Shown here: positions 23,082 to 30,751 of the stretch, piece after piece | Layout: each line of letters starts with the position of its first letter | Numbering within the stretch: the stretch's first letter is position 1 | Assembly: GCA_026991225.1 (NCBI GenBank) | Contig: JALXCB010000170.1 | Span: 1-36,912, forward strand | Source: Anaerolineae bacterium | Lineage (GTDB): Bacteria > Chloroflexota > Anaerolineae > J102 | Direction of reading: 5' to 3' | DNA: 36,912 nucleotides | Notes under the pieces: model-generated | The model's database searches: none | Told to the model about the DNA's origin: nothing | What the model saw: the letters and a program-made list of their open reading frames with translations, nothing else | Made by a program: the position numbers and the translations under genes

Positions 23082-24086
23082 ATGACCACAGCCATCATCA
23101 TCCTCGCTGCGGGCAAGGGCACCCGCATGAAATCCAATCTGCCCAAGGTGCTGCATCCCCTGGCCGGTCGCCCCATGATCGCCTACAGCCTTGATCTGGC
23201 CCGCGCGGTGGGCGATCTGCCGCCTATCGTCATCGTGGGCTATAAGGCGGATGAGGTGAAGGCCGCGGTGGGTTCGGGCGTCACGTTTGTGGAACAGACC
23301 GAGCAACTGGGGACGGGCCACGCGGTGATGCAGGCCGAGGCCGCGCTGGCGGGCCGGGCCGATATCGTCATGGTCTATGCCGCGGACATGCCTCTCATCA
23401 CCTCGGCCACGCTCCAACGTTTGCGCCAGGCCCACACGGCCAGCGGAGCCACCATCACGATGCTTTCGGTCATCGCCGACGATCCGCGCGGATTTGGCCG
23501 CGTGGTGCGGGGCGAGGATGGCAGGGCGGTGGCCATTGTGGAGGAGATCGAGGCGACCGAGGCGCAGAAGGCCATTCGGGAGTTGAACGCCGGGGTCTAT
23601 TGCTTCGATGCCGCCTGGCTCTGGCCCGCGCTGAAACGGCTGCGTCCCAGCCCCCGCAAGGGCGAGTACTACCTCACCGATCTGGTGGGCTTGGCCGAGG
23701 CGGACGGGCGCAGGGTGGAAGTGGTGACCACCGAGACGCCCGAAGAGGTGCTGGGCGTGAACACGCGCGTCCATCTGGCCGAGGCGGAGGCCGTGGTGCG
23801 GCGGCGCACCAACCAGGCTCTCATGCTCTCGGGCGTGACCCTCATCGACCCCGACGCCATCTATATCCAGCCCCAGGTGCAGGTGGGTCGGGATACCGTC
23901 ATTTGGCCGGGCGCGGCGCTGCGCGGGGAAACCCGCGTGGGCGAAGGTTGCACCATCGGCCCCCACGCCGTCCTCACCGATGTGACTGTCGGCGACGGCG
24001 TGGAGATCGGCGCGGGCGTCATCGCCACCGGCTGCGATTTCCCCGAAGATGCGGTCATCCCCCCAGGCGCTGTGCTGAAAGATTGA
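23082..24086 (+). CDS. glmU: GlmU-like UDP-N-acetylglucosamine pyrophosphorylase with shortened left-handed beta helix
   Basis: The N-terminal domain matches the uridylyltransferase of GlmU, which makes UDP-GlcNAc from GlcNAc-1-P and UTP. It has LAAGKGTRM (8-16), LPKVLHPLAG, QTEQLGTGHA (72-81) and the metal-binding D102 in YAADMPLI. A hexapeptide-repeat left-handed beta helix begins near residue 245. The protein ends at 334 aa, whereas bifunctional GlmU is about 450 aa. The C-terminal half of the helix and the acetyltransferase active site are therefore absent, and GlcN-1-P acetylation must be done elsewhere or the enzyme is monofunctional. It starts 10 bp after lysA on the same strand, so the two are probably cotranscribed. 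No frameshift explains the shortening; the frame simply ends. Confidence 0.82.
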   Translation: MTTAIIILAAGKGTRMKSNLPKVLHPLAGRPMIAYSLDLARAVGDLPPIVIVGYKADEVKAAVGSGVTFVEQTEQLGTGHAVMQAEAALAGRADIVMVYAADMPLITSATLQRLRQAHTASGATITMLSVIADDPRGFGRVVRGEDGRAVAIVEEIEATEAQKAIRELNAGVYCFDAAWLWPALKRLRPSPRKGEYYLTDLVGLAEADGRRVEVVTTETPEEVLGVNTRVHLAEAEAVVRRRTNQALMLSGVTLIDPDAIYIQPQVQVGRDTVIWPGAALRGETRVGEGCTIGPHAVLTDVTVGDGVEIGAGVIATGCDFPEDAVIPPGAVLKD

Positions 24087-24125
24087 GTTTTGTTGTCCCG
24101 TTATGTTGATGATATAGTATGTGTT

Positions 24126-24218
24126 GGTATTGGAGATTGGATATTGGATATTGGGCATTTGTGACCATTCTCGCTCCGATATCATCTCATGATATCCAAT
24201 ATCGAATATCCAATATCT
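24126..24218. repeat. ATATCCAATATC inverted repeat between glmU and the CorC gene
   Basis: GGTATTGGAGATTGGATATTGG at the left pairs with CCAATATCGAATATCCAATATC-like sequence at the right around an unpaired centre of about 35 bases. It is AT-rich compared with its surroundings and unlike the other repeat classes. It could stop lysA-glmU transcription or be another word-built repeat. Confidence 0.6.
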
Positions 24219-24250
24219 TTTTCACCATCGGAGGAATAACTTAACAACCC

Positions 24251-25558
24251 ATGGACGTTCCCTTAGGCCTGGCTGTGGCCTTGCTGGCGTTGTCCTTTTT
24301 GCTGATGTTCTTCGTAGCGTTGGCGGAGGTCTCGTTGGCGACCCTCAGTCGGTCTCACGTTCGCAAATTGAGCGAAGAAGGCGTGCCTTCAGCTCAACGC
24401 ATTGAATCTCTACTCAAAGACGCTCAGCGTTTTCTCGCGGGCGTGATGGTTTTGAAAACTGGCGTCATCGTTCTGGCGACGGCTGCTGTCAGCTTGTTGG
24501 TGATATCGCTGCGAGGCGGCGGCTGGTGGTGGGTCGCCGCGCTGATCTTGACGGGATTCGCTCTCCTGCTAACGCAGGTGTGGGGCCGGGCGGTGGCGGT
24601 GCAACACCCCATGGCGGTGGCCTCGCACGTCGCGGGCCCCATGCGATGGATCATTTGGCTCATTTCTCCCTTCTCGTGGGCGCTGCTCAAGCTGGCCCAT
24701 GCGCTTGGCATCACCAAAGGCGACAAGGAATCGGAACGCAGCATCTTCATCAGCGAAGACGGGCTGCGTCTGTTACTGAATCTGGGTGATGAGGAGCATT
24801 TTCTGGAGGAGGATGAGCGGGAGCTCATCGATAGCATCTTCCGCTTCAGCGAGACGACCGTGGCCGAGGTCATGGTGCCCCGCGTGGATGTGGTGGCCCT
24901 GCCCAAAGAGACGCCGTTGATGAAGGCGTTGGATGTGATCGTCGAGGCGGGCCATTCCCGCATTCCGGTCTATGAAGAAACCATCGACAAGATCGTGGGC
25001 GTTCTCTACGCCAAGGATTTGCTCGCCTGTTTTCGGGATGGCAACACCGACATCACGGTGGAAAGTATCATGCGCCCGCCCTTCTTCGTGCCCGAAACCA
25101 TGATGGTGGACGAGTTGCTGCCCATTCTGCGCCAGAAGCGTACCCATCTGGCGGTGGTGGTGGATGAATACGGCGGCACCGCGGGCATCGTCACCATCGA
25201 GGATCTGCTGGAAGAGATCGTCGGCGAAATCCAGGACGAATATGACTCCGAGCCGCCCATGATCCAGCCCCAGGAGGACGGGAGCTACATCGTCAACGGG
25301 CGCATGGATGTGGATGACCTCAACCGCGAGTTGAATGTGCATCTGCCCACCGATGACGAGAGTTACAGCACTCTGGCGGGCGTCATCTACGCCCAATTGC
25401 AGCGCGTCCCCCATCCGGGCGATTCTTTCGATCTGGACGGCGTGCACATCGAAGTGCTCAAGGTCAATGACAACCGCATCGAGGAAGTGTTGCTGACTCT
25501 GCGCCGGAGGGACGAGGAGGCGCGCGAGGAGGAAATCCCCATCGAGGAGCGAGTGTGA
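24251..25558 (+). CDS. CNNM/CorC-type transporter (hemolysin C family, DUF21-CBS-CorC)
   Basis: This membrane protein of 435 aa belongs to the CNNM/CorC group linked to Mg2+ or Co2+ export. Four hydrophobic segments (about 6-30, 62-86, 93-111, 128-150) form the DUF21 domain. The linker EDERELIDSIFRFSETTV leads into two CBS domains (about 203-330), with the MVPRVDVVAL start and DEYGGTAGIVTIEDLLEEIVGEI end typical of the family. The CorC_HlyC transporter-associated domain is at about 345-420. A GGAGGAATAA site lies about 15 bases before the ATG. The stop overlaps the cdd start (TGATG), so the two are translationally coupled. Older annotations call such proteins hemolysins; that role is not supported. 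Confidence 0.93.
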   Translation: MDVPLGLAVALLALSFLLMFFVALAEVSLATLSRSHVRKLSEEGVPSAQRIESLLKDAQRFLAGVMVLKTGVIVLATAAVSLLVISLRGGGWWWVAALILTGFALLLTQVWGRAVAVQHPMAVASHVAGPMRWIIWLISPFSWALLKLAHALGITKGDKESERSIFISEDGLRLLLNLGDEEHFLEEDERELIDSIFRFSETTVAEVMVPRVDVVALPKETPLMKALDVIVEAGHSRIPVYEETIDKIVGVLYAKDLLACFRDGNTDITVESIMRPPFFVPETMMVDELLPILRQKRTHLAVVVDEYGGTAGIVTIEDLLEEIVGEIQDEYDSEPPMIQPQEDGSYIVNGRMDVDDLNRELNVHLPTDDESYSTLAGVIYAQLQRVPHPGDSFDLDGVHIEVLKVNDNRIEEVLLTLRRRDEEAREEEIPIEERV

Positions 25559-25953
25559 TGCCCGATATCGAAGTGGAAGCGTTGATTGAACAGGCCCGAC
25601 AGGCTCAGGCCCGCGCCTACGCCCCCTACTCGGGGTATCGCGTAGGCGCGGCGGTGCTCACCGCGGATGGCAAGGTCTTCACCGGCTGCAATGTGGAGAA
25701 CGCGGTCTATCCCCTGGGACTGTGCGCAGAACGGGTCGCCATCTTCAAGGCGGTGTCGGAGGGCTATCGCGACTTCCAGGCTATCGCGGTGGTCACACGC
25801 AACGGCGGCAGCCCCTGCGGAAGCTGTCGCCAGGTCATGCACGAATTCGCGCCCGAGATGATCGTGTTCATCGCGGACGAAGCGGGCGAGGTGCGCCGCA
25901 CCACCGTGGCGGAATTGCTCCCCGATTCTTTCGGCGCGGCCGATCTGGAATGA
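25558..25953 (+). CDS. cdd: Cytidine deaminase
   Basis: The enzyme deaminates cytidine and deoxycytidine to uridine and deoxyuridine in pyrimidine salvage. It is the short homotetrameric type, 131 aa. The zinc site is complete: C56-A-E58 in LCAERV, with E58 as the proton shuttle, and P-C87-G-x2-C90 in PCGSCRQ. Substrate-binding residues lie in FTGCNVENA. The ATG at 25558 overlaps the upstream CorC stop by one base. A GTG one codon earlier is also in frame, but the ATG coupling is preferred. Together with the CorC gene it forms a two-gene unit with no obvious functional link. Confidence 0.95.
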   Translation: MPDIEVEALIEQARQAQARAYAPYSGYRVGAAVLTADGKVFTGCNVENAVYPLGLCAERVAIFKAVSEGYRDFQAIAVVTRNGGSPCGSCRQVMHEFAPEMIVFIADEAGEVRRTTVAELLPDSFGAADLE

Positions 25954-26054
25954 TAATGCTATTCAAATGCTTCTCATATGGAATCGCAATGGAAAGGGGC
26001 TATGCTGAAAACGTAGCTGTCTGTTCACCCCAATTTTAACAAGGAGCGTAAACT

Positions 26055-26501
26055 ATGATTGTCGGCGTGCACAAGATGGAAAAATTCTTCCGCGAGGCCG
26101 CGAGCCTCAATGTGGATAAGAATGATCTCAAACGCCTTTCCGATCTGGTCGGACGCAAGCTCAATGATCTTCTCGTGATCGGCGTGCGCAACGCGGGCTA
26201 CAATGGCCGCGACATCGTTATGGAGCCTGATCTCCCCCTGACCAAAGGATTTCTGGAAAGCCTGCGCCAGTTTCGGGCCATGGAAACCGAACTGGAGCTC
26301 AAACCCATCCTCGAACATCTCGCCACTTATCCCCCCCTTGATTTGGATTTGAGCGTGGACGTGGAGGAGATGTTGCCCGATCTGGTGGGAGCGCTCATGC
26401 TCATCATCGCCCGCACCATGAAGGTGATGGAACCCAAGGTGGTCAATCCCGACACCGACATGTGGGAACGGGTCGAGCAAATCCTGAATTACACACTGTA
26501 A
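26055..26501 (+). CDS. DUF1931 histone-fold protein
   Basis: This 148-aa protein belongs to DUF1931, known structurally from Thermus thermophilus and Aquifex aeolicus, where one chain folds as a pseudodimer of two histone folds. The match is strong by recalled sequence: FFREAASLNVDKNDLKRLSD, NAGYNGRDIVMEPDLPLTKG, FRAMETELELKPILEHLA and PPLDLDLSVDVEEMLPDL occur in the same order. Its role is unproven; DNA binding or compaction is suggested by the fold, but the chain here is acidic rather than strongly basic. An excellent AAGGAGCGTAAACT leader precedes the ATG, and an intrinsic terminator follows, so it is monocistronic and probably well expressed. Confidence 0.9.
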   Translation: MIVGVHKMEKFFREAASLNVDKNDLKRLSDLVGRKLNDLLVIGVRNAGYNGRDIVMEPDLPLTKGFLESLRQFRAMETELELKPILEHLATYPPLDLDLSVDVEEMLPDLVGALMLIIARTMKVMEPKVVNPDTDMWERVEQILNYTL

Positions 26502-26526
26502 CGTTTGGAGGCGAGACATGCCCATG

Positions 26527-26561
26527 CGCCTCGCAGAGCGAAATCGCCTGCGAGGCGTTTT
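26527..26561 (+). terminator. Intrinsic terminator of the DUF1931 gene
   Basis: CGCCTCGCAG and CTGCGAGGCG form a perfect 10-bp stem around an 11-base loop, followed by TTTT. It lies 26 bases after the stop codon. Confidence 0.88.
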
Positions 26562-26577
26562 CGCGTATGCAAATACA

Positions 26578-26608
26578 TTGACTTTCCCCATTCCATTCAT
26601 GCTAGAAT
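26578..26608 (+). promoter_or_regulatory. Sigma-70-type promoter for a probably leaderless serA mRNA
   Basis: TTGACT at 26578-26583 and TAGAAT at 26603-26608 are separated by 19 bp. A start seven bases after the -10 box falls on or next to the A of the serA ATG at 26615. No Shine-Dalgarno sequence fits in the six intervening bases. Confidence 0.6.
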
Positions 26609-26614
26609 ACATCC

Positions 26615-28204
26615 ATGACCTACCACGTGCTCATCTCCGATCCTCTGGCTGAAGCCGGGCTGAATCTGCTGCGCGAAGCGGGCCTGTATGTGGATGTGCG
26701 CACCGGCCTCACGCCCGACGAACTCATCGCCATCATCCCCGATTACGACGCCCTCATCATCCGCAGCGGCACGAAAGTGACGGCGGAGGTCATCCGCGCG
26801 GCCGCCAACCTCAAAGTCATCGCCCGCGCCGGCGTGGGGGTGGACAATATCGATATCGAAGCGGCCACCGAGGCCGGGATCATCGTGGCCAACGCGCCCA
26901 CAGGCAACGTGGCCGCGGCCGCGGAACACGCCATCGCCCTCATGTTCGCACTGGCCCGCAACGTGGCCGAGGCCCATCGCTCCATGCGCGCGGGCCGATG
27001 GAATCGCAAGGCCTTCATGGGCGTGGAGATTCGGAACAAAACCCTGGGGCTGGTCGGTTTGGGACGGGTGGCCGGGCATGTGTGCCGTCGGGCCGTGGGC
27101 CTGGGCATGAGCGTGCTGGCTTACGACCCTTACGTCTCTCAGGAATACGCCCAGAACATGGGCGCCGAGCTGGTTTCACTGGACGAGCTGCTCGCCCGCA
27201 GCGACTTCATCTCCCTGCACCTGCCCCTCAACGAAGGCACCCGTGGGCTGATCAACGCCGACACCCTGGCGAAGGTGAAGCCGGGCGCCCGGATCATCAA
27301 TACATCGCGCGGCGGCGTCATCGATGAAGACGCACTGCTGGCCGCGCTGGATTCGGGCCAGCTTGCCGGCGCGGCCCTGGACGTCTTCACCCAAGAGCCT
27401 CTGCCTGCGGATTCGCCCCTGCGCTCCCACCCGCGCGTCGTCCTCACCCCTCACATCGGCGGCTCCACCACCGAGGCCCAATTCCAGGTCGCGCTGGACG
27501 CAGCCCAACAGGTCATCGACGTCCTCCACGACCGCCCCGCCCGCTACGCCATCAACGCCCCCCTCATTCCCGAACGCGATATCGAATTCATCAGCCCCTT
27601 CATCGAGCTGGTGGAGCGTATGGGGCGCTTTCTCCGCCAGTTCCACCCCATGCAGGTGGAGCGCGTCGAACTGACCGTACATGGCCCCCTGGCGGAATAC
27701 GATACGAAGATATTGCAGGCCGCAGCGCTCCGCGGGCTGCTGGCGGGCGTGGTGGAAGAGCGGGTGAACGTGGTCAACGCCGACATCATCGCCTTCCGCC
27801 GCGGCATCATTGTTTCCGAATATCGCCAACGTCATCACCACGAGCGCTATGAGAACATGGTTACCCTGGCCGTGGGGTCGGACGATCAGAGCGTCAACGT
27901 CAGGGGCAGCGTGCTCCACAACGAACCATTCATCGTCGCCGTGGCCGACCGCTGGGTGGAATTCCAGCCTGAGGGACATTACCTGGTGTCGTGGCATGAA
28001 GACCGCCCCGGCGTCATCGGCTCCCTGGGCATGTTGCTTGGGCAAAACGATATCAACATCGCCTTCATGCACGTGGGGCGATTGACCCCGCGCGGGGTCG
28101 CCATCATCGTCCTCAAAACCGACGAGCCCATCCCCGACGCGCTCCTGCCCGAGATCAACGCCATCCTGGGGGACGGATTCGAGGCGCGCATCATCACGCT
28201 GTAA
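26615..28204 (+). CDS. serA: D-3-phosphoglycerate dehydrogenase (long form with ACT domain)
   Basis: The enzyme oxidises 3-phosphoglycerate to 3-phosphohydroxypyruvate, the first step of serine synthesis. The substrate and NAD domains show RAGVGVDNID (71-80) and a Rossmann glycine motif GLGRVAG (148-154). The catalytic triad fits R232 (NTSRGGV), E261 (TQEPL) and H280 (TPHIGGST). An intervening ASB domain (about 320-450) and a C-terminal ACT domain (about 455-529, with HEDRPGVIGSLGMLLG) give the 529-aa long type, which is often feedback-inhibited by serine. No Shine-Dalgarno site is present, and the nearby promoter suggests a leaderless message. It is a single gene between the DUF1931 terminator and the oppositely oriented tRNA cluster. 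Confidence 0.95.
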   Translation: MTYHVLISDPLAEAGLNLLREAGLYVDVRTGLTPDELIAIIPDYDALIIRSGTKVTAEVIRAAANLKVIARAGVGVDNIDIEAATEAGIIVANAPTGNVAAAAEHAIALMFALARNVAEAHRSMRAGRWNRKAFMGVEIRNKTLGLVGLGRVAGHVCRRAVGLGMSVLAYDPYVSQEYAQNMGAELVSLDELLARSDFISLHLPLNEGTRGLINADTLAKVKPGARIINTSRGGVIDEDALLAALDSGQLAGAALDVFTQEPLPADSPLRSHPRVVLTPHIGGSTTEAQFQVALDAAQQVIDVLHDRPARYAINAPLIPERDIEFISPFIELVERMGRFLRQFHPMQVERVELTVHGPLAEYDTKILQAAALRGLLAGVVEERVNVVNADIIAFRRGIIVSEYRQRHHHERYENMVTLAVGSDDQSVNVRGSVLHNEPFIVAVADRWVEFQPEGHYLVSWHEDRPGVIGSLGMLLGQNDINIAFMHVGRLTPRGVAIIVLKTDEPIPDALLPEINAILGDGFEARIITL

Positions 28205-28257
28205 CGCCCGCCATCCCGCTCTTCGGGCGGCCTGCGTCGCGTTTACTCCGTTCTGAG

Positions 28258-28349
28258 GTGACTACTAACGTAGCAAGGTCAGAAAAGTGGCAGGTGGTCC
28301 GTGTTTCTTCGTATCCGTGTCGAGTCAGAAGGGCTACGCTAGTAGTTAC
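28258..28349. mobile_element. Relict or diverged GTAAC-type inverted repeat (copy F)
   Basis: GTGACTACTAACGTAGC at the left is matched by GCTACGCTAGTAGTTAC at the right, the same end type as the GTAAC elements. No 8-bp target duplication is seen, and the 92-bp interior does not contain the CACGAAG words. It lies just after serA. Treat as a possible decayed member. Confidence 0.4.
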
Positions 28350-28356
28350 GAGGAAA

Positions 28357-28392
28357 CGCAAAAACGCCCCCATTCCAACGAACAGGGGCGTT
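28357..28392 (-). terminator. Intrinsic terminator of the tRNA cluster
   Basis: On the minus strand AACGCCCC and GGGGCGTT form an 8-bp stem around a 14-base loop, followed by a further TTT run (GTTTTTG). It starts eight bases beyond the encoded CCA of tRNA-Ser(GGA). Confidence 0.85.
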
Positions 28393-28397
28393 CTCTT

Positions 28398-28490
<93 letters not shown>

Positions 28491-28510
28491 ATGGGTATGC
28501 GATTGGAAGG

Positions 28511-28598
28511 CGGAGAGGGAGGGATTCGAACCCTCGAGGGCGGTAAACCCTACGCGTTTTCGAGACGCGCGCACTCGGCCAAACTATGCGACCTCTCC
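28511..28598 (-). tRNA. tRNA-Ser (anticodon CGA)
   Basis: The acceptor GGAGAGG/CCTCTCC matches the other serine tRNA. The anticodon loop CTCGAAA gives CGA, reading UCG. The long variable arm contains AGGGTTTACCGCCCT, and the T arm has GGGTTCGAATCCC. After discriminator G the genome reads CCT, so CCA is not encoded and must be added. Confidence 0.95.
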
Positions 28599-28656
28599 GT
28601 GACAAGAGAAAGGCGTCTGGCCCGTCCATCGCGACGAAGCCGGACACCTGAATGAG

Positions 28657-28728
28657 AGCGGGTGATCGGACTCGAACCGACGACATACAGCTTGGGAAGC
28701 TGTCGTTCTACCACTGAACTACACCCGC
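28657..28728 (-). tRNA. tRNA-Gly (anticodon CCC)
   Basis: Acceptor GCGGGTG/CACCCGC, discriminator T, D arm with AGTTCAGTGGTAGAAC, anticodon stem ACAGC/GCTGT around TTCCCAA (anticodon CCC, reading GGG), and T arm CGGTTCGAGTCCG. CCA is not encoded. It is the first gene of the cluster, about five bases after the predicted transcription start. Confidence 0.95.
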
Positions 28729-28739
28729 ACGTCATGGTA

Positions 28740-28768
28740 ATTATAGCGAGGATGGGCCTTTTCGTCAA
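28740..28768 (-). promoter_or_regulatory. Consensus promoter of the tRNA cluster
   Basis: On the minus strand TTGACG (28768-28763), a 17-bp spacer and TATAAT (28745-28740) form a near-perfect sigma-70 promoter. The predicted start at about 28733 is just before tRNA-Gly. Confidence 0.85.
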
Positions 28769-28788
28769 CCTCGCGAGGCGTTGAGGGG

Positions 28789-28900
28789 GCGTCCCAGATA
28801 ATTGGCGCCGCAGATGACCTCCGGGAGGTGGCGTCAAACGCTTCATTTGACCCAAACTCTGTTGCCACCTCCCGGAGGTCTTGCCAAAAAATTGGGACGC
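28789..28900. repeat. 112-bp inverted repeat with GCGTCCCA ends
   Basis: GCGTCCCA at the left and TGGGACGC at the right bound an imperfect palindrome. Inner arms GACCTCCGGGAGGTGGC and GCCACCTCCCGGAGGTC pair exactly around an unpaired middle of about 30 bases. It sits between the tRNA promoter and the end of the SLC13 gene. A MITE or a terminator are both possible. No clear target duplication is seen. Confidence 0.65.
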
Positions 28901-28929
28901 ACCCGGCGCTGACAACCCGCGCGCTTTTC

Positions 28930-30741
28930 TCACCAGGGCCAGACCAGGGGCGTGAGGAAGACCACAGACACACCCATCGCCAGCACGATGGGCAGGTTGA
29001 TGAGTACGTAGTGCTTGAACTGATAGCGGCCCGGCGCCCGCACGAGGATGGCGATGACGTCGGTGGTGGGGGTGAGGAAGGACGCGCTGACGCCTGCCAT
29101 CACCGCCATGACCAAAGGCTCGGGCCGCAGCCCGGTGCTCTGGGCAATGTAGACGGCGATAGGCGTCAGGATCAACGCCAGCAGGGAATTGGAGAGAGCC
29201 TGGGTGAGGATCACGCTGATGGTGAACAGCGCCGCCAGCAGGGCGTAGGGGGAGAGGCCCACCAGGAAACGCAGCAGGAAATCCCCCATCCAGGCGGCCA
29301 GCCCCGAATTTTCCATGGCTGTGGCCAGGGGCAGCAACGCCGCGATGAAGATAAGAATGCCCCAATCCACATCCTCATACGCCTCCTGAGGCTCACTGGC
29401 TCCCACGATGATGGTGAGCAGCGCGCCCAAAAGCGCGGCCATAGCCAGCGAGAACCAGGGCAGCAGGCTGAGCAAAATCACCAGCCCCAGGATGCCCAGC
29501 ATCAGATAGGAGCGTCGGCCCACGATATCTTCCAGCCTGGGGCCCAACTGAGAGAGCACGATGATCTCCGTATCCTTGCGCAGCGCCTGAATCTGCCGGG
29601 GCGATCCCTCCACCAACAGCCGGTCGCCCGGTTGCAGTTGGGTTTGGGCCAGCCGTTTGGCCGAAGCCACACCCTCCCGCAGAATGGCCAACACGTTCAG
29701 ACCGTAGGTTTTGGCAAATTGGAGCTCCTGCAAGGTCTTGCCCACCAGGGAGGAGTAAGGCGGAATGAGGACTTCAGCGAGTTCCAGTTGGGAGGGCGTC
29801 AGCCGGGCCAGATCGACCAGGGTCACCGATCCCTTGGGCTCGAGATGATGGATGGAGGCCAGTTGCAGGATATCGGCCCGTTCGCCCTGGACGATGATCT
29901 CATCGTTTTCCTCCAGACGCAGGTCGGGCCAGGGGCGAAAGGGCGCGCCGCCCGGTCGGGCTACGCCCACGATATTCACGCCCCATTGCTCGCGCAAGCC
30001 CAGGTCGCGCAGGCGTTTACCGCCCAAATCCGATCCAGACCGCACGCGCAGGCGATAGAACTTGTCGTCGATTTTGTACGTCTGGCTCAATTCCTGCAGA
30101 TTCGGTCCCAGACGTACGGGCTTTTCCCCTGTGCTGGGCAGCAGACGATGCCCGAAGATCAGCATCCAGGCCATGGCAAAGAGGAAGGTGGGCAGTCCCA
30201 CCACGCCGATGGCGAACAGGCCGAGAGACACGCCCGTCTGTTTTTGCAGCAAGTCCGCGGCGATGAGGCTGGGGGGCGTGCCCAGCAGGGTGAGATAGCC
30301 GCCCAGGGAGGTGAACACGGCCACGGGCAACAACAGCTTGCCCAGGGGAATCCTGGCCGCCCGGCTGAGACGATAGCCCAGGGGCAGCATGATCACCAGC
30401 GCGGCCAGATTGGCCATGAACGCGGAAAAGAGCCCGGCCACGGCATACAACAGGCCCAAAAGCCTGTGCGGCGACCTGCCCCCGGCATCCAGCATCCACC
30501 GGCCGATGAGCGCGATGGCGCCAGACCGCCGCAAGCCCCCCGACACCACATAAATGCCGGCCAGGGTGATGGTGGCCGAGGCGGAGAATCCGGCCAGGGC
30601 CTGATCGGATGTGATGACGCCGCCCGCATAGAGCGCGATGAGCGTGCCCAGCGCCACCCATTCCATGGGAAACCGCCCGCTGGCGATCATCCCCACGCTG
30701 ATGACCAACGCGGTCGCCGTGAACAGCGCCTGCCAGCTCAC
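28930..30741 (-). CDS. SLC13/DASS-type permease with two TrkA-C (RCK-C) domains
   Basis: This inner-membrane transporter of 603 aa belongs to the ion-transporter superfamily that includes sulfate and dicarboxylate carriers. Two transmembrane halves (about 1-200 and 405-603) flank a cytoplasmic insert with two TrkA-C domains (about 225-295 and 318-390, each with a beta hairpin ending in DEIIVQGER or DRLLVEGSP). The clamshell motifs read NLAALVIMLP (111-120) and GTPPSLI (154-160). In many relatives these are NTAAVVLM and GTPPNLI, so two polar binding residues differ. The substrate may be sulfate, a dicarboxylate or another anion. The gene begins 10 bp after radC on the same strand and is likely the last gene of a three-gene operon. 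Confidence 0.9.
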   Translation of the reverse strand: MSWQALFTATALVISVGMIASGRFPMEWVALGTLIALYAGGVITSDQALAGFSASATITLAGIYVVSGGLRRSGAIALIGRWMLDAGGRSPHRLLGLLYAVAGLFSAFMANLAALVIMLPLGYRLSRAARIPLGKLLLPVAVFTSLGGYLTLLGTPPSLIAADLLQKQTGVSLGLFAIGVVGLPTFLFAMAWMLIFGHRLLPSTGEKPVRLGPNLQELSQTYKIDDKFYRLRVRSGSDLGGKRLRDLGLREQWGVNIVGVARPGGAPFRPWPDLRLEENDEIIVQGERADILQLASIHHLEPKGSVTLVDLARLTPSQLELAEVLIPPYSSLVGKTLQELQFAKTYGLNVLAILREGVASAKRLAQTQLQPGDRLLVEGSPRQIQALRKDTEIIVLSQLGPRLEDIVGRRSYLMLGILGLVILLSLLPWFSLAMAALLGALLTIIVGASEPQEAYEDVDWGILIFIAALLPLATAMENSGLAAWMGDFLLRFLVGLSPYALLAALFTISVILTQALSNSLLALILTPIAVYIAQSTGLRPEPLVMAVMAGVSASFLTPTTDVIAILVRAPGRYQFKHYVLINLPIVLAMGVSVVFLTPLVWPW

Positions 30742-30751
30742 GCTTTCCCTC

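Noticed and set aside
28258-28349. Full GTAAC element after serA
   Set aside because: The inverted ends match, but there is no 8-bp duplication and no family interior. It is kept only as a possible relict.
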